This document shows, piece after piece, positions 7,337 through 16,962 of a DNA stretch of 64,000 bases. The position numbers and the translations under genes are program-made. Numbering within the stretch: the stretch's first letter is position 1; each line of letters starts with the position of its first letter. The notes beneath the pieces were generated by a model. The model was given only the letters and a program-made list of their open reading frames with translations, was not told where the DNA came from and searched no databases. This DNA comes from Chryseobacterium sp. RU37D (GTDB lineage Bacteria > Bacteroidota > Bacteroidia > Flavobacteriales > Weeksellaceae): the NCBI RefSeq assembly GCF_900156075.1, contig NZ_FTMM01000007.1:1-64000 (forward strand), given 5' to 3'.

Positions 7337-8533
7337 TTAATGAAAGTTGGAGTTTTGGGTGATTTTATGGTAATCGTTTAAAACCTTCATCTGATTTTTA
7401 TTTCCTTTTTCAATTCTTGCTTTCCGGCTTACGATCTTATCATAAACTTTATTAATGATCCATTTGGTTGCCGGAAAAGCTTTTTTGTTGAAAACATCAG
7501 GAATCTGAAGCCTTTGACAAACATCATCGTCAAGCAGGAACCAGGTACAGCAGATGTGAAGATAGCGCAGATTTTTCCTCTGGAATGTATATTTTAAAAT
7601 TGGGTTTTCTAAAGATTCATTAAGCAAAGAATGAGCAAGCAGTACAGAATCTTTATCCGCAGGAGGCTGGATGGATGTCCATAAATAAAAATACTCAGTA
7701 GCCTCTTTTTTATCGTTTGGAAGCAGTTTTTCAGGGATTCCCAAGAGATAACCGACATATTTCCAAAGGTGGAAAAGCCCTTTTTCTTCCTGTTCCGAAA
7801 AAGTATTTCCCAGCTTGTAGAGACTGTGCATAAATACCAGGCTGAATCCGATGTAAGTAGCCATCATATCCCAGGAATTAATGGGCTCACCCCAGCTTTC
7901 CGTATTCCAGCTTTTGTAATGTTTTTTAATGGAAAGTCTTGCGTATGAATGGATTAAACGTGTTTTTATCGCGAATTCATATCCTTTTTTGTGAGTTTTC
8001 AGGGCGTTATACCTTGTAACATTTACCCAAAAGTCGAGGGTTTCTGAAAGTCTTTTTACAGCTCCTTTTTTCAATGCTTCGGTGGCAATCAGCGGTTTGT
8101 TAAGGTAAGCATAATCATACCCGCCCATCAGGCAGTAATCACGAAGTGAGATAAGCGAATCAAGATTGCTCCTCATGCAGAGCTCTGCACCACTATTGAT
8201 TAAGTTATAATCAAGCCATTCCGGGATTTCCTGGATTTGCAGAAATAATTTTTTTACACTTTCCGGAACTTCATCTGCTTCTGAAACTCCGTTTCTGATG
8301 TACTTTTCAATTTCTTTTGAAGCTTCATGGAATTTTTTGGTAAGGTAAACGTCTTTTACGACTTCATCACCTATTTCATCCACATGATAGTAATATAGAG
8401 AAAATTTTTCAAAATCTTTAAAGCCTACTTCCGCTCCTGAAAATTCGAGAAGCTGTTTTCCGTTGCCCTTTGTCCAAAAGTCTTTGAAATGCGGTGAATC
8501 CTTAAAGCGAGGTTGTAATGCGGCTTTTTCCAT
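7337..8533 (-). CDS. Oxygenase MpaB/Lcp-like family protein (DUF2236)
   Basis: The 398-aa, mostly helical protein belongs to the MpaB / latex-clearing-protein (Lcp) superfamily. The family landmark TRLIHSYARLSI lies at about 191-202. In Lcp the equivalent histidine is the axial ligand of a b-type haem, so His195 is the candidate haem ligand and Arg192/Arg199 candidate pocket residues. Characterised Lcp enzymes cleave polyisoprene double bonds; MpaB acts on a terpenoid chain. There is no signal peptide, so it is probably cytosolic, and the substrate here is unknown. It is monocistronic and not linked to any terpene gene. Confidence 0.75.
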   Translation of the reverse strand: MEKAALQPRFKDSPHFKDFWTKGNGKQLLEFSGAEVGFKDFEKFSLYYYHVDEIGDEVVKDVYLTKKFHEASKEIEKYIRNGVSEADEVPESVKKLFLQIQEIPEWLDYNLINSGAELCMRSNLDSLISLRDYCLMGGYDYAYLNKPLIATEALKKGAVKRLSETLDFWVNVTRYNALKTHKKGYEFAIKTRLIHSYARLSIKKHYKSWNTESWGEPINSWDMMATYIGFSLVFMHSLYKLGNTFSEQEEKGLFHLWKYVGYLLGIPEKLLPNDKKEATEYFYLWTSIQPPADKDSVLLAHSLLNESLENPILKYTFQRKNLRYLHICCTWFLLDDDVCQRLQIPDVFNKKAFPATKWIINKVYDKIVSRKARIEKGNKNQMKVLNDYHKITQNSNFH

Positions 8534-8601
8534 TAAGGATAAAAATACAAGTTTTACGCCGAAATACCGCTGTGAGATTTATCATTGACCTAAAGTCAGT
8601 G

Positions 8602-8667
8602 GTGAATTGTGAATTCACTTTGCTTGTCGATTTTTTAATAATTCACAATTGACCATTTACAATTCAC
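8602..8667. repeat. Heptanucleotide-period quasi-palindrome
   Basis: GTGAATT occurs twice in tandem at 8602-8615. At 8640-8667 four consecutive heptads read AATTCAC, AATTGAC, CATTTAC, AATTCAC, which are complementary to the first block. It lies directly behind the stop of the LuxR-type regulator and in front of the MpaB-like gene. Confidence 0.75.
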
Positions 8668-8668
8668 G

Positions 8669-9445
8669 TTAGATCAGCCCCCATTCAAAAGCTTTTTTTA
8701 ATAGCTCCTTGCTGTTTCTGGAGTTGGTTTTCGAAAGAATGTTTTTTCGGTGGGTACGAACAGTATGCTCAGATAAAACCAGCATTTTTGAAATCTCAGT
8801 ACCCGAATAGCCTTTAGCGATGTGAGATAAAATTTCTTTCTCTCTTTTAGTTAAATGTATTTCAGAGAAGTTTTTATTTGACGGATTATTTTCAATCTTT
8901 ATCTGGTAGAAGTCATTTCTCGGACCGATTCCTGAAATTAAAACCATACGTGGATTTTCTTTTGTAATATGGTTAATATTGGTATGAATATTAATGGATT
9001 GAACCAGATTTTTGTCTTCATCTTCCCACGTAAGAATCGCTTGATGATGGAATAGCTCATAATTTCCGGCCGCAGTTTTCATTCTGAAACAATAGCTGGG
9101 TTTAAGAAAAAGCTGATGCTCTTTCCCGATTTCCATTAAGATTTCTACGACTTTTTGCTCGGCTTTAGTAATAAATTCAATATCATCCGGGTGAACAAGA
9201 TCAATCACTTCTTTCAAATTTTGGGGATATTCTTTTAGGCCATGAAGCTTGAGAATGTTTTTATGATGTTGAGAAAGCGTACTGTTGGTAAGGTTAAGCA
9301 CATAATAATAAAACTCACCTATGGCAAACATTTCTCCGATAATCCTCTCAATAGGAGGGATATTTGAGATATGTTTATTCTCTCTGATCCCAAGATAAGT
9401 TTTCCAAACCTCAATTAAAGGATGTTTTTTTTTAAGGTCAGTCAT
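8669..9445 (-). CDS. LuxR-type transcriptional regulator with PAS-like N terminus
   Basis: In the 258-aa protein, residues about 1-180 resemble a single PAS-type sensor (DLVHPDDIEFITKAEQ, then a beta-rich part with LVQSINIHTNINHI). Residues about 195-258 form a GerE/LuxR helix-turn-helix (LTKREKEILSHIAKGYSGTE, HTVRTHRKNILSKT). There is no receiver domain, so it is not a classical two-component regulator; the N-terminal domain presumably senses a ligand or partner. Target genes are unknown. It is transcribed towards the MpaB-like gene. Confidence 0.85.
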   Translation of the reverse strand: MTDLKKKHPLIEVWKTYLGIRENKHISNIPPIERIIGEMFAIGEFYYYVLNLTNSTLSQHHKNILKLHGLKEYPQNLKEVIDLVHPDDIEFITKAEQKVVEILMEIGKEHQLFLKPSYCFRMKTAAGNYELFHHQAILTWEDEDKNLVQSINIHTNINHITKENPRMVLISGIGPRNDFYQIKIENNPSNKNFSEIHLTKREKEILSHIAKGYSGTEISKMLVLSEHTVRTHRKNILSKTNSRNSKELLKKAFEWGLI

Positions 9446-9678
9446 GTTTAAGCTTTTGGCTAAAAATAACTAAAGTTTTTCTAAAAAATACTACAAAAGG
9501 GGGATTTTTTTATATCAAAAAAATTTTAAAATTTGTAATGACTAATAACCATGAAAATTCAATTCTGAATTATTCCATTTACTATTTTTTACCCGGAAAA
9601 TAGAGAAAATACAATTATTATAGAACACATTGTTTATAATTTCCTGTTAGCTGTTTGAAAATAATAAGCTTGAATCCC

Positions 9679-10173
9679 TTACGATGGTAGGGAATTTATT
9701 GTTTTTACTTTTTGATAAGGGAGATTGTTTTTATCAAGAAATTCTAGCAGGTCGGTTTTATTATTAATTGAGAAAGCTCTTTTTTTTCCATTTTTCAGCT
9801 TTAAAAAAATAATTTCATTATTTCCGGTGATAAAGGCTTTGCCATATTTTCTGGAAAGACGTACGCCCCAGCCGCCAAAGTCAAAAATAGGATCTGTTTT
9901 TACAATCTGTATTTCCTGAATTTCGTTCCATTTGATTTTTGTGGTTTTAAAAGTGAAAGGAAAGAAACTGTATTCAAAGTAGCTTTGATTTAAGTTTAAT
10001 TTTAAAAAAGAAAAAGTAAAAAGCACGATCAAAGGAGCCGCTATATACAGAACAATGAATGGAGACTCATTATCCTTAAAAAGAATAAATGATGCAACAA
10101 TAGACTGAAAAATAAGAAGAATAACGAAAAGCTTCGGAAATCCGGATTTTTCCTGAAATGTTCTGTCTGACAT
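9679..10173 (-). CDS. Membrane protein with PH-like domain
   Basis: The start is the methionine of MSDRTFQEKSGFPKL (10173), giving 164 aa; the frame extends upstream to 10218 but would overlap the gap terminator. Two transmembrane helices lie at about 15-35 and 40-60. A beta-rich cytoplasmic part follows with KIKWNEIQEIQIVKTDP and GNNEIIFLKLKNGKKRAF, a pattern of bacterial PH-like domains. Function is unknown. It is downstream of gap-pfkA but separated from gap by a terminator, so probably independent. Confidence 0.6.
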   Translation of the reverse strand: MSDRTFQEKSGFPKLFVILLIFQSIVASFILFKDNESPFIVLYIAAPLIVLFTFSFLKLNLNQSYFEYSFFPFTFKTTKIKWNEIQEIQIVKTDPIFDFGGWGVRLSRKYGKAFITGNNEIIFLKLKNGKKRAFSINNKTDLLEFLDKNNLPYQKVKTINSLPS

Positions 10174-10206
10174 GTTTAAAGTTTTAATAAAATTATGGAA
10201 AAAATA

Positions 10207-10232
10207 AAAACCTTCCAATCCCGGAAGGTTTT
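10207..10232 (-). terminator. Terminator of the pfkA-gap operon
   Basis: AAAACCTTCC pairs with GGAAGGTTTT around AATCCC, with a T/A-rich tail on the minus strand, 30 nt past the gap stop. Confidence 0.8.
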
Positions 10233-10261
10233 ATTATTAATTGCTTATTACTGATTATTTA

Positions 10262-11287
<1,026 letters not shown>

Positions 11288-11295
11288 TTAAAATA

Positions 11296-12282
11296 TTAGA
11301 TTGCTAAAATTTCTGAGATCAGTAAAAGATCTTTATTGATTTCATTATGTTTTTTAATGGCTTCTTCGATTGGTGTATATACCAGATCATTGGAACGCAT
11401 TCCTGCCATCACATTGGTCTGCCCGTTCATTAACCCGATTACAGCTCCGTAACCCAATCTGCTCGCCAGAACTCTGTCTGCACAGCTTGGAGAACCGCCT
11501 CTTTGGATATGTCCTAAGATTGTTACACGGATATCATAATCCGGGAACTCGTCTTTTGTTTCTTTGGCAAGATCATAGATGTTGCCTAATTTTTCACCTT
11601 CTGCCACTACAACAATGCTGGAAGCCTTTCCTGTTTTTTCAGCTTTTCTGAAATTCGCAAAAAGATCCTCCATGCTGTCTTTTTTCTCCGGAATCAAAAT
11701 ATCTAAAGCACCTGTAGCCAATCCGCTGTTTAAAGCAATAAAACCTGCATCACGGCCCATCACTTCCACAAAGAAAACCCTGTTGTGGGAAGTTGCCGTA
11801 TCACGGATTTTGTCGATGGCATCCATCGCTGTGTTCAGGGCTGTATCATATCCGATTGTATTGTCTGTCCCGAAAATGTCATTGTCAATAGTCCCCGGAA
11901 CCCCAATTACCCTGGTTCCGAATTCCTCGTTGAAGATTTTGGCTCCGGTAAAAGTTCCGTCTCCTCCGATACATACCAATCCGTCAATGCCTAATTTCTG
12001 ACAATTTTCGTAAGCCTTCTGGCGGCCTTCCTTGGTTCTAAACTCCTGGGAACGGGCAGATTTCAAAATAGTTCCGCCCTGGTTGATTATATTTTTTACG
12101 GAACGTGGTCCCATTTTCAGGAAATCGCCGTGGATCAGGCCGTTGTAGCCTTCTCTTACTCCGTAGCATTCAATGTTATAGTAATTTGCGGTTCTTACTA
12201 CCGCCCTTAATGCCGCATTCATACCGGGAGAATCACCTCCAGAAGTAAGAACTGCGATTTTTTTTACAGCACTCTCTTTCAT
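11296..12282 (-). CDS. pfkA: ATP-dependent 6-phosphofructokinase
   Basis: The 328-aa prokaryotic-type PFK-A has LTSGGDSPGMNAALRA (about 12-27), the ATP-binding GGDGT (106-110), the catalytic loop PGTIDND (129-135), and GHIQRGGSPSC near 245. The GGDGT glycine/aspartate pattern points to ATP rather than PPi use. It phosphorylates fructose 6-phosphate and is the first gene of a two-gene operon with gap. The ATG at 12282 gives a nine-residue extension before the first strand, which is normal. Confidence 0.96.
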   Translation of the reverse strand: MKESAVKKIAVLTSGGDSPGMNAALRAVVRTANYYNIECYGVREGYNGLIHGDFLKMGPRSVKNIINQGGTILKSARSQEFRTKEGRQKAYENCQKLGIDGLVCIGGDGTFTGAKIFNEEFGTRVIGVPGTIDNDIFGTDNTIGYDTALNTAMDAIDKIRDTATSHNRVFFVEVMGRDAGFIALNSGLATGALDILIPEKKDSMEDLFANFRKAEKTGKASSIVVVAEGEKLGNIYDLAKETKDEFPDYDIRVTILGHIQRGGSPSCADRVLASRLGYGAVIGLMNGQTNVMAGMRSNDLVYTPIEEAIKKHNEINKDLLLISEILAI

Positions 12283-12436
12283 CTAGTAAAAAATTTCGAA
12301 CACAAATTTACAAAAACAAGTTCAGATAATGGTAGGAAGTTTATAGGAGATTTGAATATAAATGATTAAAAACTTCTAAAATTTGTCATTTTTAATACAT
12401 TTACTTTTTTCTATCATAGATTATATAAGTAAAACA

Positions 12437-13195
12437 TCAGCTTTTTTCAGTTAGGTATTTCCAATATCTTCTCGGAACATGTTGGATATGTAGTTTAAGA
12501 TTTTTCCTCTCTACAATATTCGTCTTCGTGAAATACCTCTGCCAAAGAGATTGATAGTTCTTTTCCTGATCATGGAATTTCTCATGATATTTATTTAAAT
12601 CAATTCTTTCATCAGGATAGAAAAAATCGCAGGTATTGAGATCATACAAAAGTCCGTAATTTCTTCTCAAATCATAAATCATCCATTTCTGATCCTGATA
12701 GCGGTCTTTAAAGTGTTTTCGAATGAGAGGAATGACATTAAAATCAGGAGCAATTTTAGCAAAAAAAACATCGTCCTGCATTTTTTCAAAACGTACAAAA
12801 GCGGTCATTCTATGTCGTTCACGATCAACAGATTTGCAAATTTTCGAAATCTTTAAAATATCACTATCCGCAAAATTCTGGAGAATATTTTCATCCGGAT
12901 GCCGGATGGATTGCTTTACGGCAGACAGAATCAGGTTTTCCAGCTCGATATCTTCCGACAAGAAAACTTTCAGCAGTTGATGAATGCCTGATTTTCCGAT
13001 ATTTTGCTCTAATTTATTTAAAACCCTTTCAGATTTATCAATTTGAGTAATGACTTCATGGATTTCAGCAAAAATATTTTCCTGATGAAATCTTACCTTA
13101 CTCATAATTTCCACGTCTTTATAACGGTATTCAAAAACTTCAAATATCGCAGTGAAAAGCCCGTCGAAACTGCCGTCGTAGAGTAGGGTGGTCAT
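12437..13195 (-). CDS. TIGR03915-type probable DNA metabolism protein (DUF4130)
   Basis: The 252-aa protein has the DUF4130 layout: N terminus LLYDGSFDGLFTAIFEVFE, then RERHRMTAFVRF and DRYQDQKWMIYDLRRNYGL in the C-terminal half. The family always accompanies a radical-SAM partner of the TIGR03916 type, and the pair has been proposed to act in DNA repair or modification; the reaction is not established. Here it follows the partner by 187 nt. An aromatic/basic C terminus (WKYLTEKS) ends the protein. Confidence 0.85.
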   Translation of the reverse strand: MTTLLYDGSFDGLFTAIFEVFEYRYKDVEIMSKVRFHQENIFAEIHEVITQIDKSERVLNKLEQNIGKSGIHQLLKVFLSEDIELENLILSAVKQSIRHPDENILQNFADSDILKISKICKSVDRERHRMTAFVRFEKMQDDVFFAKIAPDFNVIPLIRKHFKDRYQDQKWMIYDLRRNYGLLYDLNTCDFFYPDERIDLNKYHEKFHDQEKNYQSLWQRYFTKTNIVERKNLKLHIQHVPRRYWKYLTEKS

Positions 13196-13254
13196 TTTTT
13201 TAATTTGAAAATGTGATAATTTGAAAATTAATTAATTGTTTTTGCTTTCAATCT

Positions 13255-13279
13255 GTCATTCTGACGAAGAAAGAATCTC
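13255..13279. repeat. GTCATTCTGACGAAG...GAATCTC dispersed repeat
   Basis: This 25-bp word (GTCATTCTGACGAAGAAAGA then ATCTC) is of the type seen many times in intergenic DNA of Bacteroidota. Related copies here lie at 52724-52797 and 6105-6133. It is in the gap between the radical-SAM gene and its DUF4130 partner. Confidence 0.5.
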
Positions 13280-13382
13280 AATACATCTTTTATTTTGATA
13301 TAAATTCAACAAAGGGAAAACCTGTTTTTTGGTAGATACTTCACGCCATCACGATTCATTTCTGAATGGCAGTGTGAATCGT

Positions 13383-14642
13383 TTAAAAAAGCGTAAGCTG
13401 CTGCGAAAATTGATTATGAAACTTCGAAGAACTCCCGCCAATCAGCAATTTTTTCAAATTTTGATTGGTTAAATATTTCAGAAAGGCATTCCCAGCATTA
13501 AAATCAATAAAATATTTTGCACGGTTAACAGCCGTTCCTAATTTTGTTAAATGTTCTATATTCAAAACCTGAAAACGTCTTGCATTTACAATTTTCTGGG
13601 CCGTTTTTACTCCAATTCCCGGAATTCTTAAAATCATCTGATAATCTGCAGTTTGAAGATTAACCGGAAATTGATCAAGATGTCGTAAAGCCCAGCTTAA
13701 TTTAGGGTCAACTTCCAAATCTAGAAACGGCATATTTGGGTCTAAAATTTCTTCTGCTTTAAAACCATAAAAACGCATCAGCCAATCCGACTGATATAAG
13801 CGGTTCTCTCTAAGCATAGGAACTTCCGTCGTCAAAGAAGGCAATCTTTTATCCTCCAAAACAGGAACATAACCAGAATAATAAACTCTTTTAAGATTGA
13901 AATTTTTGTAAAAATGATCGGCAACCTTAATGATCTGTAAATCATTTTCGTTGGTTGCGCCCACAATCATTTGGGTGGACTGGCCCGCCGGAGCAAATTT
14001 GGGAACTTTTCTGAAATTTTTTTTTTCATCCTTATATTGATCAATCCCTTTCTGAATATATTTCATCGGATTGAGCATATCCTGTCTGTTTTTTTCAGGA
14101 GCTAATAATTTCAGTCCGCTTTCGGTAGGAATTTCAAGGTTGATGGATAACCGGTCGGCGTACAAAGCAGCTTCCTGCATCAGTTCATCACTTGCTCCCG
14201 GAATAGATTTAAGATGAATATATCCGTTAAAATTCTCTTCTAAGCGTAATTTTTTCGCCACACGAACCAAGCGTTCCATAGTTGTGTCTGCATTTTTAAA
14301 AATTCCTGAGCTTAAAAATAAACCTTCAATATAATTTCTCCGGTAAAAATTAATGGTCAGATCAACAACTTCCTCAACGGTAAAAGCAGCTCTTTTAATA
14401 TCATTTGAGCTTCTGGAAACGCAGTAAGCACAATCGTAAATGCAATGATTAGTCAAAAGAATTTTGAGGAGCGAGACACACCTCCCGTCTTCTGTATAGG
14501 TATGGCAAATCCCGCTCGGAGAACTGTCGCCCAAAGCGCCCTTTTTATTTTTTCTCGTACCACCACTTGACGAGCAGGAAACATCATATTTTGCCGCGTC
14601 AGCCAGGATTTCGAGTTTTTCTTTAAGGCGTTCAAAATTCAT
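13383..14642 (-). CDS. TIGR03916-type radical SAM protein, putative DNA repair/modification
   Basis: The 419-aa protein has the radical-SAM cluster motif CIYDCAYC with cysteines 67, 71 and 74 (CX3CX2C), a TIM-barrel core, and at about 335-355 a helix-hairpin-helix ILRIPGIGVKTAQKIVNAR, which binds DNA non-specifically. An extra cysteine cluster (Cys23, Cys46, Cys55) precedes the motif. The family is described as a putative DNA modification/repair protein and is paired with the DUF4130 gene just downstream. The substrate is unknown; the fused HhH supports a nucleic-acid substrate. Confidence 0.87.
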   Translation of the reverse strand: MNFERLKEKLEILADAAKYDVSCSSSGGTRKNKKGALGDSSPSGICHTYTEDGRCVSLLKILLTNHCIYDCAYCVSRSSNDIKRAAFTVEEVVDLTINFYRRNYIEGLFLSSGIFKNADTTMERLVRVAKKLRLEENFNGYIHLKSIPGASDELMQEAALYADRLSINLEIPTESGLKLLAPEKNRQDMLNPMKYIQKGIDQYKDEKKNFRKVPKFAPAGQSTQMIVGATNENDLQIIKVADHFYKNFNLKRVYYSGYVPVLEDKRLPSLTTEVPMLRENRLYQSDWLMRFYGFKAEEILDPNMPFLDLEVDPKLSWALRHLDQFPVNLQTADYQMILRIPGIGVKTAQKIVNARRFQVLNIEHLTKLGTAVNRAKYFIDFNAGNAFLKYLTNQNLKKLLIGGSSSKFHNQFSQQLTLF

Positions 14643-14900
14643 TTTATTACTTTAATCTATCATAAAAATGTTAAAAATCTACATATAAGCTTTGATATCT
14701 ATCAAAGTAAAAACTTTTGTGACTTTTGTGGTTTAATTTTAAATTTATGTTCAAAATTAATTCCAAAATTGATAAAAATCAACATTTTTTGATTGAAGTT
14801 ATCAACAGTTTAAAATGACAAAATTAGTATATTTACGCTCATTAATTTATGCGTATAGTTACAAAAACTGCGATCGCACTGATCTATTAAATATATTTTT

Positions 14901-16229
14901 ATGAATCATAAACCCGTTGAAGGTTTTTCAAAACTGTCTAAACAAGGAAAAATCGACTGGCTTGTAAACGAATACCTTGAAGGTAACGAAGAATATCAAC
15001 ATACATTAAAGCAATATTGGAACGGAAACGCCGATTTACAGAGGCTTCATGATGAATTTTCGGAAAATACGATTTCCAATTTTTATATGCCTTACGGAAT
15101 AGCACCGAATTTTTTAATTGACGGAAAACTATTCGCTCTTCCGATGGCTGTTGAAGAAAGTTCTGTAGTTGCGGCGGCTTCAAAAGCAGCGAAGTTTTGG
15201 ATTGATAAAGGTGGTTTTAAAACAACAATTATCAACAACGAAAAACTAGGTCATACTCACTTTATTTTTAACGTTGAATCTCATAAGCTGCTTCATTTTT
15301 TTAATTTTAATTTAAAGAAAAAATTAATTGAATCTACAAATGATATCACTGCTAACATGAGAAATCGCGGCGGCGGAATTTTAGATATTAAATTGATAGA
15401 TAAAACCGCTGAAATGCCGAATTACTACCAGTTGAAGGCGAGTTTCGATACTGTAGACTCAATGGGGGCGAATTTTATCAATTCTTGTTTGGAACAGTTT
15501 GGGAAAACGCTTAAGCAGGAAGTGGCAGTAAGTGAAGACTTTACACAGGAAGAGAAATATTCTTTACAGATTGTGATGAATATTCTTTCCAATTTTACTC
15601 CAGATTGTATTGTAAGAGCTGAGGTTTCTTGTAAAATTGAAGACTTAAAAGACGATAGCGGAATTTCTAATGAGGAATTTGCTTCAAAATTTAAGCAGGC
15701 TGTAACAATTGCTGAAATTGAACCTTTCCGTGCAACGACTCACAATAAAGGAATTATGAATGGAGTAGATGCTGTTGTTATTGCAACGGGGAACGACTTC
15801 AGAGCAACCGAGGCCTGCGCTCATGCTTATGCAGCAAGAAACGGAAAATATTCTTCTTTAACGCACTGTACGACAGACAATGGGATTTTCAGATTTTGGA
15901 TCGATCTTCCGATTTCTGTGGGAGTTGTGGGTGGTTTAACGAATCTTCACCCTTTGGTAAAATTCTCTCTGGCACTTCTTGGAAAGCCTTCTGCTCAGGA
16001 ATTGATGAGTATTTTGGCGGTTTCCGGTTTAGCACAGAATTTTGGAGCATTGCGTTCTTTGGTAACAACAGGAATTCAAAAAGGGCACATGAAAATGCAT
16101 TTACTGAATATTTTGAACCAAATGGGAGCAACAGAAGAAGAAAAGCAGCATTTTGTGACCTATTTTAAGGATAAAACAGTGAGCCATCACGAAGTTATAA
16201 ATGAGTTTAAGAGATTGAGAGGTCAATAA
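14901..16229 (+). CDS. mvaA: Hydroxymethylglutaryl-CoA reductase, class II type
   Basis: The 442-aa enzyme starts MNHKPVEGFSKLSKQGKIDW. It carries an ENxI...MPYGIAPNFLIDG segment, the substrate-binding stretch AVEESSVVAAASKAAKFW, the nucleotide segment MNGVDAVVIATGNDFRATEA, and a C-terminal catalytic histidine region (KTVSHHEV). It makes (or, in degraders, oxidises) mevalonate. Flavobacteriia use the mevalonate route, so a biosynthetic role is likely even though the sequence is of class II. Its stop codon overlaps the start of a 51-aa membrane peptide (TAATG), and that peptide overlaps the DUF423 gene, so three genes are translationally coupled. Other mevalonate genes are not nearby. Confidence 0.9.
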   Translation: MNHKPVEGFSKLSKQGKIDWLVNEYLEGNEEYQHTLKQYWNGNADLQRLHDEFSENTISNFYMPYGIAPNFLIDGKLFALPMAVEESSVVAAASKAAKFWIDKGGFKTTIINNEKLGHTHFIFNVESHKLLHFFNFNLKKKLIESTNDITANMRNRGGGILDIKLIDKTAEMPNYYQLKASFDTVDSMGANFINSCLEQFGKTLKQEVAVSEDFTQEEKYSLQIVMNILSNFTPDCIVRAEVSCKIEDLKDDSGISNEEFASKFKQAVTIAEIEPFRATTHNKGIMNGVDAVVIATGNDFRATEACAHAYAARNGKYSSLTHCTTDNGIFRFWIDLPISVGVVGGLTNLHPLVKFSLALLGKPSAQELMSILAVSGLAQNFGALRSLVTTGIQKGHMKMHLLNILNQMGATEEEKQHFVTYFKDKTVSHHEVINEFKRLRGQ

Positions 16230-16384
16230 TGTTGGGAATTATTGTATCAGCTTTTATGTTAGTTTTCGGAATTTTTCTGAAAGTAACTAAAAATCCAGGT
16301 TTTGCTCAGAATAAAAGATTTGCTTGGATTTTCATTGCAATCGGAGCAATATCATTAATATTTAAGATTTTAAACTATAAATGA
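16229..16384 (+). CDS. Small membrane protein (51 aa), coupled to mvaA
   Basis: An ATG at 16229 overlaps the mvaA stop (TAATG). The frame ends with TGA at 16382-16384, overlapping the ATG of the DUF423 gene (ATGA). The peptide starts MLGIIVSAFMLVFGIFLKV and has two hydrophobic segments (about 2-18 and 33-46) separated by KNPGFAQNKRF. The double stop/start overlap is strong evidence that it is translated. No family is recognised. It is too short for many gene callers. Confidence 0.75.
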   Translation: MLGIIVSAFMLVFGIFLKVTKNPGFAQNKRFAWIFIAIGAISLIFKILNYK

Positions 16385-16767
16385 AAACAATTACTTTAGT
16401 TTTTGGTGCAGTTTACGGAATGTTATCCGTTATTTTAGGTGCATTCGGGGCGCACGCTTTAAAGAAAATTTTATCTGTTGAAAGGCTGGAAAGCTTCGAA
16501 ACAGGAGTGAGATATCAGATGTATGCTGCTTTCTTTTTGCTGATTATCGGCTACATTTTAAAATTTGAAACTTCAACGGAAAAATGGACTTCCATTTTAA
16601 TGATTGTGGGAACATTTCTGTTTTCTATAAGTATTTATTTTTTAAGTCTTCAGGATTATTTGGGTACAAACCTGAAGTTTTTAGGACCAATCACGCCGCT
16701 TGGAGGTTTGTTGATGATCCTAAGCTGGGGAATCCTGATTCTTTATTTTGCTAAAAACAAAATTTAA
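16381..16767 (+). CDS. DUF423 family membrane protein
   Basis: The 128-aa protein has four hydrophobic segments. It shows the family signature GAFGAHALKK near residue 20, ETGVRYQMYAAFFLL, and the terminal glycine-rich ITPLGGLLMILSWG. DUF423 (YwdK/YgdD) proteins sit in the inner membrane; their function is not established. It overlaps the preceding 51-aa gene by 4 nt and is probably the last gene of the mvaA operon. Confidence 0.9.
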   Translation: MKTITLVFGAVYGMLSVILGAFGAHALKKILSVERLESFETGVRYQMYAAFFLLIIGYILKFETSTEKWTSILMIVGTFLFSISIYFLSLQDYLGTNLKFLGPITPLGGLLMILSWGILILYFAKNKI

Positions 16768-16962
16768 AATAAAACCTTCAACAAGCTCTGGCTGAAACTA
16801 TTAGAGCAATAACGCGTAGTATTAGTAATTTCATGCCGGAGGGAGCGAAGCATTTAAAAAAGATTATTTTCATCTTCAATTTTTACTGGAAAAGACATTA
16901 ATATTAGTAAAGCGAAAAATATTACAAGCAAATGATGATCACAATTTTAAAAATAAATTAAG

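Noticed and set aside
11579-12001. 140-codon ORF antisense to pfkA
   Set aside because: Shadow of a strongly conserved gene; no start context or family resemblance.
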